Source: Elephas maximus indicus
Lineage: Eukaryota > Chordata > Mammalia > Proboscidea > Elephantidae
Length of the DNA: 64,000 nt
Assembly (NCBI RefSeq): GCF_024166365.1
Contig: NC_064821.1
Location: forward strand, 51,673,093 to 51,737,092
Direction of reading: 5' to 3'
The number at the start of each line of letters is the position of its first letter. The stretch's first letter is position 1. The notes under the pieces are model-generated. The model did not search any database. It had not been told where the DNA came from and saw only the letters and a list, made by a program, of their open reading frames with translations. The translations under genes were made by a program, and so were the position numbers. This document shows, piece after piece, positions 52,208 through 62,588 of this stretch.

Positions 52208-52213
52208 TTTATT
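52208..52213 (-). terminator. NPPB: NPPB polyadenylation signal
   Basis: AATAAA on the minus strand (ggagaaataaagtcaac), about 160 bp past the stop. Cleavage is expected near 52,190. Confidence 0.8.
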
Positions 52214-52265
52214 TCTCCATGGAAATCGTGTGCTCAAAAGTAAGAAACCATCTTTGTAAAATAAC

Positions 52266-52291
52266 CAAATAAATAAAGATAAATAAATAGG
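52266..52291 (-). promoter_or_regulatory. NPPB: AU-rich element in NPPB 3' UTR
   Basis: Minus strand carries overlapping ATTTA pentamers (tatttatttatc and ttatttattt). Such repeats destabilise BNP mRNA in other mammals; the retained element argues for a transcribed gene. Confidence 0.8.
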
Positions 52292-52370
52292 AGTCATTGA
52301 AGGGGATCACAGGGTTGGGGAAAGACCAGCTGGAGGATCAGAGGCAGATGCCTGAGGCCAGGACTTCCTC

Positions 52371-52387
52371 TTAAGGGCTCCCCAGCA
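52371..52387 (-). CDS. NPPB: NPPB exon 3 coding part (VLGSP-stop)
   Basis: Minus-strand acceptor tccccacag, then (G)TG CTG GGG AGC CCT TAA. The phase-1 junction after Asn matches NPPB of other mammals, which supports this exon although the residues differ. Confidence 0.88.
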
Positions 52388-53705
52388 CTGTGGGGAGAAG
52401 AGAGAGAGTGATTATATCTTTAGGCTAGAAGACTGAGGCAGGATCTGAGTGTCCCCTCACCATGTCCCGTCCCTGCCACCCACCCCCAGCCCTTGGCTGA
52501 TTTTGATGTTTGAAGCCTTGGAACAATTGATCTCTGTGGGTGGGCCTCATTTTCTTCATCTGTAAAGTGGGTGTAATAGTAGCCCTGAGAAAACCAGGAG
52601 AAAGGATATCTGGGGCCCTTCCAGATAGGGGCTGCCAGACAATGAATGGGGTCCACTCTAAGTTAATTCTGCCCCTTTTGGTAAGAGAGATGATGAGAGG
52701 TGGGTGGGGCTCATGAGGATGGCAATGAATGGTGCCCGTATTTAATATTTCTAGAAAGGCACCCCTTGACCCTAAGGTCTCAGCAAGAGGGAGTGATGTG
52801 TCCAGGTGCCCTTTTTGCAAAGACTGTGGCCCCCATAGGGTTGTTATGGGTCAGAATCCACTCTACAGCAACGGGTTTGGTTTGGGTTTTTTGGTGGCCC
52901 CCAGAAACAAAAAACCCAGAAGTGTATGGAAGTGTGGACAGTGTAAGAATGGGGTGGGTGTGCAGCATTCCTGTTGAGTGCTAAGTTGGGGACTCACCAT
53001 TGCAGCGCAGGCGGCTGTGGAAGCCAATGCGGTCCATCTTCCCCCCAAAGCAGCCAGAATCGCTCATCATCTTGGGGCTGGGTAGTCTCCCCTGGGCCTC
53101 AGGGATTTGAGGCTGGGGGACACCCATCGGGGATACCTCCTGGGCCTCCCCGGCTTCGACAGGGCCATGGCCCTGCTGGAGGGGCTCCAGGATCACTGGC
53201 TCCGTCTGCACCTCAGAGACCGTGACCTCCTGGGCCTCCCCGGCTTCGACAGGGCTATGGCCCTGCTGGACGGGCTCCAGGATCACTGGCTCCGTCTGCA
53301 CCTCAGAGACCGTGTCCTGCAAATGGTCCAACAGCTTCTGTGATGGGTGGGGAGCCCGAGCCTCAGTAACCCCCACTCCCTCAGCACCCCCTCCATGGAG
53401 CACATGTGAACCAACTGCTTGGGTAGGGTGTCCTAGCACCCAGTCTCACTGCTTCCTGATTCCTTTTTCACTAACTCCCACAGGAAGGTGGGGATTCCTT
53501 GGAACAAGAGGTGTGGACCAGTTCTTTGCTGCTACAGGAACACTCTCCCAGCTGGCTGTATCTACAGTTTCGCAGTGCTCACCTGTAACCCGGGCAGTTC
53601 CAAGTCCAGGTCAGGGCCACCTAGAGGGTGGGAATGACCTCCCGGAGGCGACAGGTGCAGGAACAGGAGGAGCAGAAGTGCCCGGGTCAGCGCGGTCTGG
53701 TCCAT
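52371..53705 (-). CDS. NPPB: NPPB: prepro-brain natriuretic peptide, unusual long form (3 exons)
   Basis: Coding exons 53705-53583, 53337-52998 and 52387-52371 join to 159 residues with no internal stop; human prepro-BNP is 134. The leader [20 protein letters not shown] and GGHSHPLGG match BNP. Residues 50-79 and 80-109 are a tandem duplication of 30 residues. The ring is [17 protein letters not shown] (Cys137-Cys153): CFG, DRI and both Cys are kept, but the SGLGC end is SRLRC. The tail is NVLGSP where VLRRH or NVLRRY is usual. Before SPKMM stands GRLP, not the furin site RAPR, so normal maturation is doubtful. The frame, splice sites, 3' UTR and promoter all look functional. This is either a diverged working hormone or a gene under relaxed constraint; sequence alone cannot decide. 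Confidence 0.95.
52827..52893 (+). mobile_element. AfroSINE 3' fragment in NPPB intron 2
   Basis: 'ggttgttatgggtcagaatc' and 'caacgggtttggtttggg'; only the tail survives. Confidence 0.85.
52998..53337 (-). CDS. NPPB: NPPB exon 2 (residues 42-154)
   Basis: Starts [20 protein letters not shown] and ends RLRCN. Contains both copies of the 90-bp duplication and the hormone ring. Acceptor catcacag, donor gtgagt (minus strand). Confidence 0.95.
53135..53314 (-). repeat. NPPB: 90-bp in-frame tandem duplication in NPPB exon 2
   Basis: Copies 53135-53224 and 53225-53314 differ at two of 90 positions (53166/53256 and 53181/53271), so the duplication is recent. It adds exactly 30 residues; each substitution changes one residue between copies (Ser/Gly and Val/Leu). 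Confidence 0.97.
53583..53705 (-). CDS. NPPB: NPPB exon 1 coding part (residues 1-41)
   Basis: Signal peptide with an eight-residue Leu/Phe-rich core, then [17 protein letters not shown]. Donor gtgagc on the minus strand. Confidence 0.95.
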
Positions 53706-53815
53706 GTCGAAGAGCCAGGCGGGGGTTACTGCTGCTGTGGCTGCTCAGAGCCCCGGTTGCAGTCCCACCTGTTGAGGTCCACAGGCGCTCTCCTGGCTTC
53801 CTGGGCAACCACAGC

Positions 53816-53823
53816 CTTTTATC
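53816..53823 (-). promoter_or_regulatory. NPPB: NPPB TATA-like box
   Basis: Minus strand gggGATAAAAGgc, about 111-118 bp upstream of the ATG. Predicted start near 53,790. Confidence 0.7.
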
Positions 53824-53860
53824 CCCGTGCTGGGAGCAGGGTCTGTCCTGCCCTCCTGGG

Positions 53861-53887
53861 TTATCTGTGCTTTATCAGCTGCATTCC
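53861..53887 (-). promoter_or_regulatory. NPPB: NPPB proximal GATA pair and M-CAT
   Basis: Minus strand reads GGAATG (53882-53887, M-CAT/TEAD site), TGATAA (53872-53877) and AGATAA (53861-53866). The same order occurs about 80-100 bp upstream of the NPPB start in other mammals and drives cardiac expression. Confidence 0.75.
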
Positions 53888-54176
53888 GACCCGCTGATCT
53901 CAGGGCCCAGGCATGCTCCCTTCAGGGTCTGGTACTAGTACTCCCTGGGGGTGGAGGCTGGGGAGGACAGGCCTTGTACAGAAATGGGCAGGGCCCGGAC
54001 GGGAACTCGTGGTGGACACCAACAGGTTCCTTGTCTCTCCTGATTCTTTCTTTCCTGCAAAAATCCAAGGGCCAAGGCATGGCTCCATCTCCTCCGCTCT
54101 CCACCCCCAAGCATTCCTGGAGAGGGTAGGAAGAACTCCAGCATCCTAAAGTTCGACGCTAGCGCGGGGAGCACGG

Positions 54177-54183
54177 TGACTCA
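54177..54183. promoter_or_regulatory. AP-1-like site upstream of NPPB
   Basis: TGACTCA in a moderately CpG-rich stretch (about 54,150-54,330), roughly 390 bp upstream of the predicted NPPB start. Functional role is inferred only. Confidence 0.35.
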
Positions 54184-56054
54184 GAGTGAGAACAACGCCA
54201 AACACCGGACATCTCCCCCACCTCCCCTCCCGCCTGTAACTCAGCAATTCGCCGGAGTTCCTACGCCCAGCCCGGCTGCGAGTACCGGAGCGCCGACCGC
54301 TGTCCGTGGTGCTGACCTCGAACTTTGCTCAAACTCTACTCATGAAGTCTGGTTCTCATGGGGTTTCCCGCCCAGAAAGACCTGCACGGGGCAGGGGCAA
54401 GAGATCTCTAAGACCCCTTCTCACCGTCTTACTCCCACTCCCCTCGAGCCTTACAGCACTGGGATGCTGACCCCCCCAATATCATCTAATTAAATGCCTG
54501 GGTATGACAAGGAACTTCTGGAATGTTGACCTTTCTTCTATCCCTTAAAGGGTAGAGCTGATTCGGCTGGAATTTTGAGAGGCAAGGCCCCTGAGATGAA
54601 GTCATCCAGGAATGCCTTCTATCGCTGGTCCTCCAGTTGCCAACACCTCCTCTCCTCCACCAACCAAGACACATGATGGAAAAAGAGGTGATGGGTGGAA
54701 GGATGGTTATCTATTTGGTGGGACAAGGTGTATGGAGAGTCCCCCCCAATTCCTCCTCCATATGATTATTCATTACCTAATTCCCATTAGCAGATGGGAG
54801 CACAGGTGGACTTGCCACCTGTAATCAGAAATAGGGCTCCAAAAATTGGCTCTGGGAAGAGAAACAGCTGCTTAAACCTCCCCTAAAGTGTGCATGACTA
54901 ATGTCAACACCCTTCCAGAGAATTTATGTTAACAAGAAGCAGGGTGAATGTATAGGGCTGTACAGGAAGGAAGATAAGTTATGACAGATGGGGGGAAGGG
55001 CAGCAAGAAGCTTGGGCCCCTAAGCAACTCTTGCCTAAAAAAAGCAGTTGCCAAGTGTTAAGTAGGAAAGAATACTGATATTCCCACTTTTCAGATGAAG
55101 AAACAACTCAGAGGAATTTATCACCTTTCTTAAGGCCACACAATTGACAAGTGGTGAAGCCCGGATTCCAATCCAGGCAGTCTGATTCCAGACCTGAAGC
55201 TCTTAATCACTGCTAGGGTGACTGCAAAGGGTTTCTACTAGAAAAAAAATTAATTCATTGTCATCTGTGAAGGTATAGGGAGCTGTGCTAGAGGGGGTGG
55301 GGTGAGTCTGGTGGCTGTGTGTGCAGGGGAAGGATGTTAACTGTGGGTAAGATGAGTGTTTTACAGATGAGGATGGGAGAGGGGGAAGGGTTAGGAGGTT
55401 CTAGGGGCTGGGCCAGTGTGTGTGTGTGTGCACATGCATACCACAAGAGGAATATCCAAAGATTCACTGAGAATAGAGGGGAGGCAACAGAATCCAACAA
55501 AGTGAAGAGCTGAGTAGAGGACTGGGAACTGCAAAGAGTGTAGAGGGTCCCTCACATTGGGCATCATGAAGGGAAGGGTCGGGAGAAAGACAGCAGCCAA
55601 CCAGCACCTCTCAAGCACTGACACTATCTAGCCTGAACCTTACTTTTCTCTTCTGCAAATTGGGTATAATGGTGCTCTGCATCCTTGGAAGATAAATAAA
55701 AGTGAGAAAATGATGTCTGTAAAAGACTTTGGCAGTGTGAAAAGAACCAAATAATTAGAAATATGTGTGAGAGTTGGTCCCTACACCAAAGGATTTGTGA
55801 TATTGCTGAGAAGACAGAGTAACTCCAGGGGAAACAATTAAGTGCTAAACACTCTGACAGAGCCTCCACCTGCCCCATCAGGCCAGGAAGGAGCCATCCC
55901 AGTGAAGGGGATTGTGGAAGATTTTAGAGAAGACACTGAACTTAATACTGAGTGTGCCTACTGTATGCCATACACTTTCCAGCTCTATTAATTGAGGGTA
56001 ATGATATCACATATGTCATAGCATTACTGTACAAGGATTAAATTAGATGGTACA

Positions 56055-56548
56055 TGTGGCAGGCTCAGTAACATTCCCCCAAAGGTGTCCAAATCCTAAT
56101 CCCTGGAATTTATGATTATGTTAACCTTACATGGTAAAAGGGACTTTGCAAATGTGCTTAAGAATCTCAAGATGGGGAGTTATCCTGGATTATCTCGCTG
56201 GGCCCAATGTAATCACAAGGATCCTTATAAGACGGAGGCAAAAGGATCAAAATCATTGAGAGAAGACATACGAATAGAAGCAGAGGTCAGAGAGGAGAGA
56301 AGATGCCACGCTGCTGGTTTTGAAGATGAAGGAAGAGGCCACCAGCCTAGGATTGCAGGTGGTATCTAGAAGCTAGAAATAGCAAGGAAATGGATTCTCT
56401 CCTAGCATCTCCAAAAGGAACACCTTGATTTTAGCCCATTGAAACTGATTTCAAACTTCGGGTCATCAGAACTGTAAGATAAATTCGTGTTGTTTTAAGC
56501 CACTAAGTTGGTGGCAACTTGTTACAGCAGCAATAGGAAACTAATACG
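56055..56548 (+). mobile_element. Fossil MaLR (MLT1/MST-like) solo LTR
   Basis: Starts tgtggcaggctcagtaacat and ends with 'caataggaaactaatacg'. Internal landmarks 'tccaaatcctaatccctgga' and 'aagccactaagttggtggca' are typical of MaLR LTRs in sense. No internal region; moderately old. Confidence 0.82.
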
Positions 56549-57339
56549 GTCTATGTAAAATGCTGAGCATAGTACCTGGCACATAGTAAGCCCTCAGTAA
56601 AGGCTGTTGCGGTGACAGTGGTAGCTCAACCCACAGGCAACTCACCTCCTTCCTGGCGAAGGAAAGGTTAAGGGCACATCTCAGCTCAGAGCCACCAACC
56701 TGGAAATGAGATGTGACAATCATTCTCTGTTGCTGCTAGTTCAGCAGGGAGCTGGGGTCTGCCCCCAGTGTCCTATGGGGTGGGGGCAAGACCACAGTGA
56801 TGCTACACTTGACCTCCACAGGCCTGATCGGGCCACCTGGCTTGGCCCAGGCTAAGCCTGATTTGGGTGGCACAGGCCCACCAACTAAAGGACCAGTTTG
56901 GGTTCCAGGGACACAGAAAAGCCAGGTACAGGAGTCCCTGGAGAGATGCTGTGTGGCCCACACAGGCTGATCCTGGGGCAGCAGCTGACTTCGCAGGTAG
57001 GAGCAGACCCTGGACAGGCTTGGCCCCTGGCCCTTCCCATTCTAGGGTTCCCTACTTAACCCATCCTCTCCTTCTGCCTAGACTGGCATTAACAAGCATC
57101 TGCCGGGGGCTGCTGTCCTGGGGCTTCCTGTACCTGTACACTTCCTGCTGCACACCTGTGAGGAGCACACCAGCACCTCCAATTCTGTGCTCCAGCTGGG
57201 GCTTACTCATACTAAAAGAGTATCTGTTGTTTACCTGAAATTCAAATTTAACCAGATGTCGTGTATTCCTATTTGCTAAACTGGCCAACCTGTGGTGGAG
57301 TGAGGGTCAAGATTGCCTGCTTGCTACAGAGTTTATAAA

Positions 57340-57990
57340 GAATATGTTCTACATTCTACTTTGGTGTGTAGTGTCTAGGGTCTTAAAAGCCTGTGAGCGG
57401 CCATCTAGGATACTCCACTGGTATCACCCCTTCGGGAGCAAGGAAGAATGAAGAAAACTAAAGACATAAGGGAAAGGTTAGTCCAAAGGACTAATGGACC
57501 ACATCTACCACGACCTCCACCAGACTGAGTCCAGTACAACTAGATGATGCCGGGCTACCATCACTGACTGTTCTGACAGGGATCACAATAGAGGGTCCCA
57601 GACAGAGCTGGAGAAAAATGTAGAACAAAAACTCTAATTCAAAAAGAAAGACCAGACTTGCTGGCATGACAGAGACTGGAGAAGCTCTGAGAGTAGCCCC
57701 CTGGGCACCCTTTCAGCTCAGTAATGAAGCCACTCCTGAGGTTCATGCTTCAGCCAAAGATTAAACAGTCCGGTGGCACAAAACAAGACTAAAGGGGCGC
57801 ACCAGCCTGGGGCAGGGCCTGGAAGGTAGGAGAGAACAGGACAGCTGGTAATAGGGAGCCCAGGGCTGAGAGGGGAGAGTGCTGACATGTGGTGGGGTTG
57901 TTAACCAATGTCATACAACAATGTGTGTACTGTTTGATGAGAAGCTAGTTTGTTCTGTAAACCTTCATCTAAAGTTCAATAATAAAAAAA
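57340..57990 (+). mobile_element. Afrotherian L1-like 3' UTR, sense, with A-rich tail
   Basis: Sense copy of the family at 24360 and 50410. Ends 'cttcatctaaagttcaataataaaaaaaag', which shows the retroposon 3' terminus. Confidence 0.65.
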
Positions 57991-58114
57991 AGATTGCTTG
58001 CTTGCTTCTCCCTCTTAGTCAGCAGGTACTTGGAGGTCGGACTGGGCAGAATTGGGTGGGATGGGTGTTGGAGGAGAGCGGTGGCTTTTCCCAGCTTTCC
58101 TGAGCACGGTCCCA

Positions 58115-58400
58115 CACAGCCGAAATCAAGTTCTCGCCCTGCTGCCCTGCCGCCCCCCTCAAGGGCATTGACACCCTGCGTCTGACTTCATTGAGGCCGC
58201 CCCATCGGGCGGCAACAACGCTGACTTTGGCAGAGAGGGTCGTACTGCGGCGACGCCGGTCTCCAGCTCCAGCGGCTAATTATCGGGCTCTGCCGCACCT
58301 GCAGCCGCGCTGGCCAGCAAGCGCCGCCCCGCCCCACTCTTCGACGTCATCGCTCGGCGGGCTTGCACTCCTCCGGCAGTTCTGCCCTCCCACCCTCTCC
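58115..58400. promoter_or_regulatory. Orphan CpG-rich island
   Basis: About 285 bp with many CpGs in an otherwise CpG-poor intergenic region. Contains a GC box (ccgccccgcccc, 58324-58335) and a CRE-like gacgtcat (58343-58350). No exon is apparent. Confidence 0.5.
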
Positions 58401-58936
58401 TCCTGGATCAGGGAAAAGAGCACAGGCTCTGGAGCCTGAAACCCAGATCCCAGCCCTGCCTCTGTCTCTGAGCTACCCGCTCTGTGGAAGCTGCCTCCCC
58501 CTTCTGGGCTCAGTGTCTGCACCTAATCCGAGGAGGAAGGCTAAGGGACCAGGTTCCAGCTCTAACCACATCACACTGCCAGTACCGCTGTGCCACCTCA
58601 GGCAGTCACCCTACCCCTCTGTGCCACCTATTCCCCCATCTATAAAATGGGAACAATACTATCTTTTCTAAGGAATTAAGCCACAGACAACGGTTAGGAC
58701 ACCCCGGCAGGTTCTGAGATCTCAGAAACCTCAGGTGTTCTTTCTCTTGTTCCTTTTGTCTCTATGCTACATCCTGGGCAGCTCTGAGGCTTAGATGACG
58801 GATGTGGTGCCTCCACGTTCTTGCGGGAGAGCCTATGGAACCTCTCTGGAGATCGTTCACATCAGGACTTGACTTCTTCACCGCCAAACAGTTATTAAAC
58901 TCTTAATCGTGTGCAGTTAGAGATTAATTACTGCTG

Positions 58937-60072
58937 ATGTTAGATGGATCTTGGCTGAAAACAGGGAATATCAGAAAGATGTTTACCTGTGTTTTACTGA
59001 CTACGCAAAGGCATTTGACTGTGTGGATCATAACAAATTACGGATAACATCGCAAAGAAGGGGAATTCCAGAACACTTAATCATGCTCATGAGGAACCTG
59101 TACATAGATCAAAAGGCGGTCATTCAAACAGAACAAGGGGATACTCCGTCGTTTAAAGTCAGGAAAAGTGTGTGTCAAGGTTGCATCCTTCACCATACTT
59201 ATTCAATCTGTATGCTGAACAAATAATCTGAGAGGCTGGGCTATATGAAGAAGAATGGGGCATCAGGATTGGGGGACGACTCATTAACAACCTGCATTAT
59301 GCAGATGACACAACCTTGCTGGAAGTGAACAGGACTTGAAGCACTTACTGAAGACGATCAAAGACCACAGCCTTCAGTATGGATTACACCTCAACATAAA
59401 GAAAACAAAAACCCTCACAACTGGACCAATAAGCAACATCGTGATAAATGGAAAAAAGATTGAAGTCGTCAAGGATTTCATTTCACTTGAATCCACAGTC
59501 AACACACATGGAAGCAGTAGTCAAGAAGTCAAACAACACATTGCATTGGGTAAATCTCCTGTAAAAGACCTCTTTAAGTTAAAAAGCAAAGATGTCACCT
59601 TGAAGACTAAGGTGTGCCTGACTCAAGCCATGGTGTTTTCAATTGTCTCATATGCATGTGAAAGCTGGACAACGAATAAGGAAGACCAAAGAAGAATTGA
59701 CACGTTTGAATTATGGTGTTGGTGAAGAATATTGAATATACTATGAACTGTCAAAAGAACGAACAAATCTGTCTTGGGAGAAGTATAGTCAGAATGCTCC
59801 TTAAAAGCTAGGATGGTGAAACTATGTCTCATATACTTTGGACATGTTATCAGGAGGATCCAGTCTCTGGAGAAGGACATCATGCTTGGTAAAGCAGAGG
59901 GTCAGTGAAAAAGAGGAAGACCCTCAACATGATGGATTGACACAGTGGCTGCCACAATGGGCTGAAGCATAACAATTGTGAGGATGGGACAGGGCTGGGC
60001 AGTGTTTCGTTCTGTTGTATATAGGGTTGCTATGAGTCAGAAAGAATTTGACGGCACCTAACAACATCAACA
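58937..60072 (+). mobile_element. RTE LINE, 5'-truncated copy
   Basis: Longest RTE copy here. Encodes YLCFTDYAKAFDCVDHNKL (RT motif with F-D) and LQYGLHLNIKKTKTLTTG, CESWTTNKEDQRRIDTFEL. The frame is broken at least around 59,190-59,340 and 59,725, and the YADD region is shifted. Ends gacggcacctaacaacatca, the family terminus. Confidence 0.92.
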
Positions 60073-60861
60073 AAAACAACTGTGTGCAGCAAGTGCCTGG
60101 CCCTGGTCCCCAGGGTGGTTCCTTGTACAAGACAACCTCTAAAACTTTTGCAGACAAGTGGCTGGATTTCTGCTTTGTACTTGGTGCCCTTTCTGTCTTG
60201 GTGCCACATCAGGCTGAGGAGGTTGTCTTTCAAGGGTCACTCAGCTCAGAGAATGGAGAGCTATCTTTTAGGTATGGTCATCTCCATGACTGGGACATAT
60301 TCTTCCACTTCCCCACCCCCAAACTGGGCAAAGGAAACGTTCATTGGGAGCCCCATAAAGGGCAGGATGGGGTCTAAGTGAGACTTTCCCTTAGAACTGA
60401 CCCAGGGCCCGGTCAGCCCTGAAGAACTACGATTTTGGGAATGGATGGAAAGACCATTAGTTCGAGGCATGTAGGATGTGAGTTTCATCTGGCTTCGTTT
60501 TGTTTTAGCAGCAGACTACTTTACAGAACATAATGTAATGCAGATGCCCCGTATGTAAGAGAGAAACTCCAAGCTGCCCTGGGTAAATCTGCTGCTGCTA
60601 CTGCGGAGCCCCTCCCGTGATTCTCTTCCCTCTTTTTCTCCCCAGGGCTTCTTAGCACTTGCTCTGGAAAATTCAATCTCTGCTCCCTCTCCTTATTCTA
60701 TAGCTGGAGAAACAGAGGTTAGGAGAGGTCAAAGTCTCTGTTCCAGGTCACACAGGAAGCAGGGATTCAGCTGATTGATCCAACTGTGAACTGGATGTAA
60801 GGGCAAAGTCTGCCATACTGGGTGGCTGTAGGGACCACACAGACCACATGTGAGTGTGTAA

Positions 60862-61012
60862 CCTGGTGCTGGCGAGTCAATCCTGACTCATAGTGACCCT
60901 AAAGGATAGAGCAGAACTGCCCATAGGATTTCCGAGGAGTGCCTGGTGAATTTGAACTGCTGGCCTTTTGGTTAGCAGCCATAGCTCTTAACGCTACACC
61001 ACCAGGGCTCCC
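60862..61012 (-). mobile_element. AfroSINE, short form
   Basis: 'ctggtgctggcgagtcaatc' to 'acaccaccagggctccc'. Confidence 0.92.
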
Positions 61013-61449
61013 ACCCCACACCATGTGACATCCCCAATCCCAATGTACTTCAGTATACTTATATATCAGGTTTCTATATATTAGGGACATTAGCCATTTA
61101 TCTGTGATATATATTGCAAACATTTTCTCTCAATTTGTCACTTGTCTTTGGTCTTTCTAGGTGCCAGATACTATTTTAAAAACTTCTTATTTTTACATAC
61201 TTTCCAACTTATGGAACAGTTGCGAGAATAAGTCAGAGAACTCCCACATACACTCCTTACCTAGATAAACTATTTTGCCACGTTTGTTTTCATTCTCTCT
61301 CTCTCATTTTTTTCAAAATAAGTTGCAATGCCTCAGATCATATACAAAAGCCAATTCAAAAGAGATCAAGGACGTAAATGTGGAAACTAAAACCATAAAA
61401 CTGTTAGAAGAAAATGAAGGAATGAGGCTGTGGGACCTTGCGTTTAGTG

Positions 61450-61878
61450 TAGTTGTTGGTAGGTGCTGCCAAGTCAGTTCTGACTCACAGCAACCCTATG
61501 TGCCACAGAACGAAACACTGCTGGGTCCTCTACCATCCTCAGGATTATTGTTATGTTTGAGCCCATTGTTGCAGCCACTGTGTCAATCCATCTTGTTTAG
61601 GGTCTTCCCTTTTTTTGTTGACCCTCTACTTTACCAAGCATGATGTCATTCTCCACGGACTGACCCCTCCTGATAACATGTCCAAAGTATGTGAGACGAA
61701 GTCTCACCATCCTCACTTCCAAAGAGCACTCTGGCTGTACTTCCTCCAAGACAGATTTGTTTATTCTTCCGGCAGTACATGGTATACCCAATATTCTTTG
61801 CCAACAGCATAACTGAAAGGCACCAACTCTTCTTTGATCTTCCTTTCTCATTGTCCAGCTTTCGCATGCATGTGAGGT
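61450..61878 (-). mobile_element. RTE LINE 3' fragment inside L1, with target duplication
   Basis: gtttagtg flanks it at 61442-61449 and 61879-61886. Left end 'gttgttggtaggtgctgcca' is the antisense of the family terminus; the remaining part covers the C-terminal coding region. Confidence 0.93.
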
Positions 61879-62214
61879 GTTTAGTGATAGATTATCAGAT
61901 ATGAAAAAAAAAAACCTTCATCAGCAAAAGACAAAATGGATAGGTATTTAATAAAAATCAAATACTTGCGTACATCAAAGGACTTTACCACCAAAGTGAA
62001 AAGACAACCTACAGATTGGGAGAAGATTTTGGGGAACCATATATCAGATAAGGGCCTAATGTCTAAAATATATATAAAACTTTTACAACTTAATGACAAA
62101 AAGACAATCAACTCAATCAAAAAACGGACAAAGGACTTGAACAGACATTTCACCAAAAAGGATATTCAAATGGCCGACAAGCACATGAAAAGATGCTCAA
62201 CATCTTTAGCCATT

Positions 62215-62421
62215 CTAAAACCAAACTCATTGCCGTCAAGTCAATTCAGACTCATAGTGACCCTATAGGACAGAGTAGAAACTGCCCCATAGGGCTTCCA
62301 GGGCTTTAATCATTATGGAAGCAGACTGCCACATCTTTCTCCCTCGGAGGGAGGCTGGTGAGTTTGAATCACTGGCCTCTCAGTTAGCAGCCAAGCACCA
62401 CTAAGCCACCAGGGCTCTTCA
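62215..62421 (-). mobile_element. AfroSINE, long form, inside L1
   Basis: Target duplication ttagccatt at 62206-62214 and 62422-62430. Confidence 0.95.
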
Positions 62422-62430
62422 TTAGCCATT

Positions 62431-62588
62431 AAACCCATTGCCATCGAGTCGGTTCTGACTCATAGCGACCCTAGAGAACAGAGTAGAACTGCCCCATAGG
62501 GTTTCCAAGGAGCATGTGGTGGATTCGAAATGCTGAACTTTTTTGGTTAGCAGTATGGGCTCTTAAAAACTATGCCACCAGGGTTTCC
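62431..62588 (-). mobile_element. AfroSINE, short form, adjacent to the previous copy
   Basis: 'cccattgccatcgagtcggt' to 'gccaccagggtttcc'; close to consensus. Confidence 0.94.

Noticed and set aside
53222-53938. 238-residue plus-strand open frame across the NPPB region
   Set aside because: It is the antisense shadow of NPPB exon 2, intron 1 and exon 1. The minus strand has recognisable BNP residues and proper splice sites.
58937-60072. Active RTE element
   Set aside because: The copy is 5'-truncated and its reverse transcriptase frame is interrupted several times.
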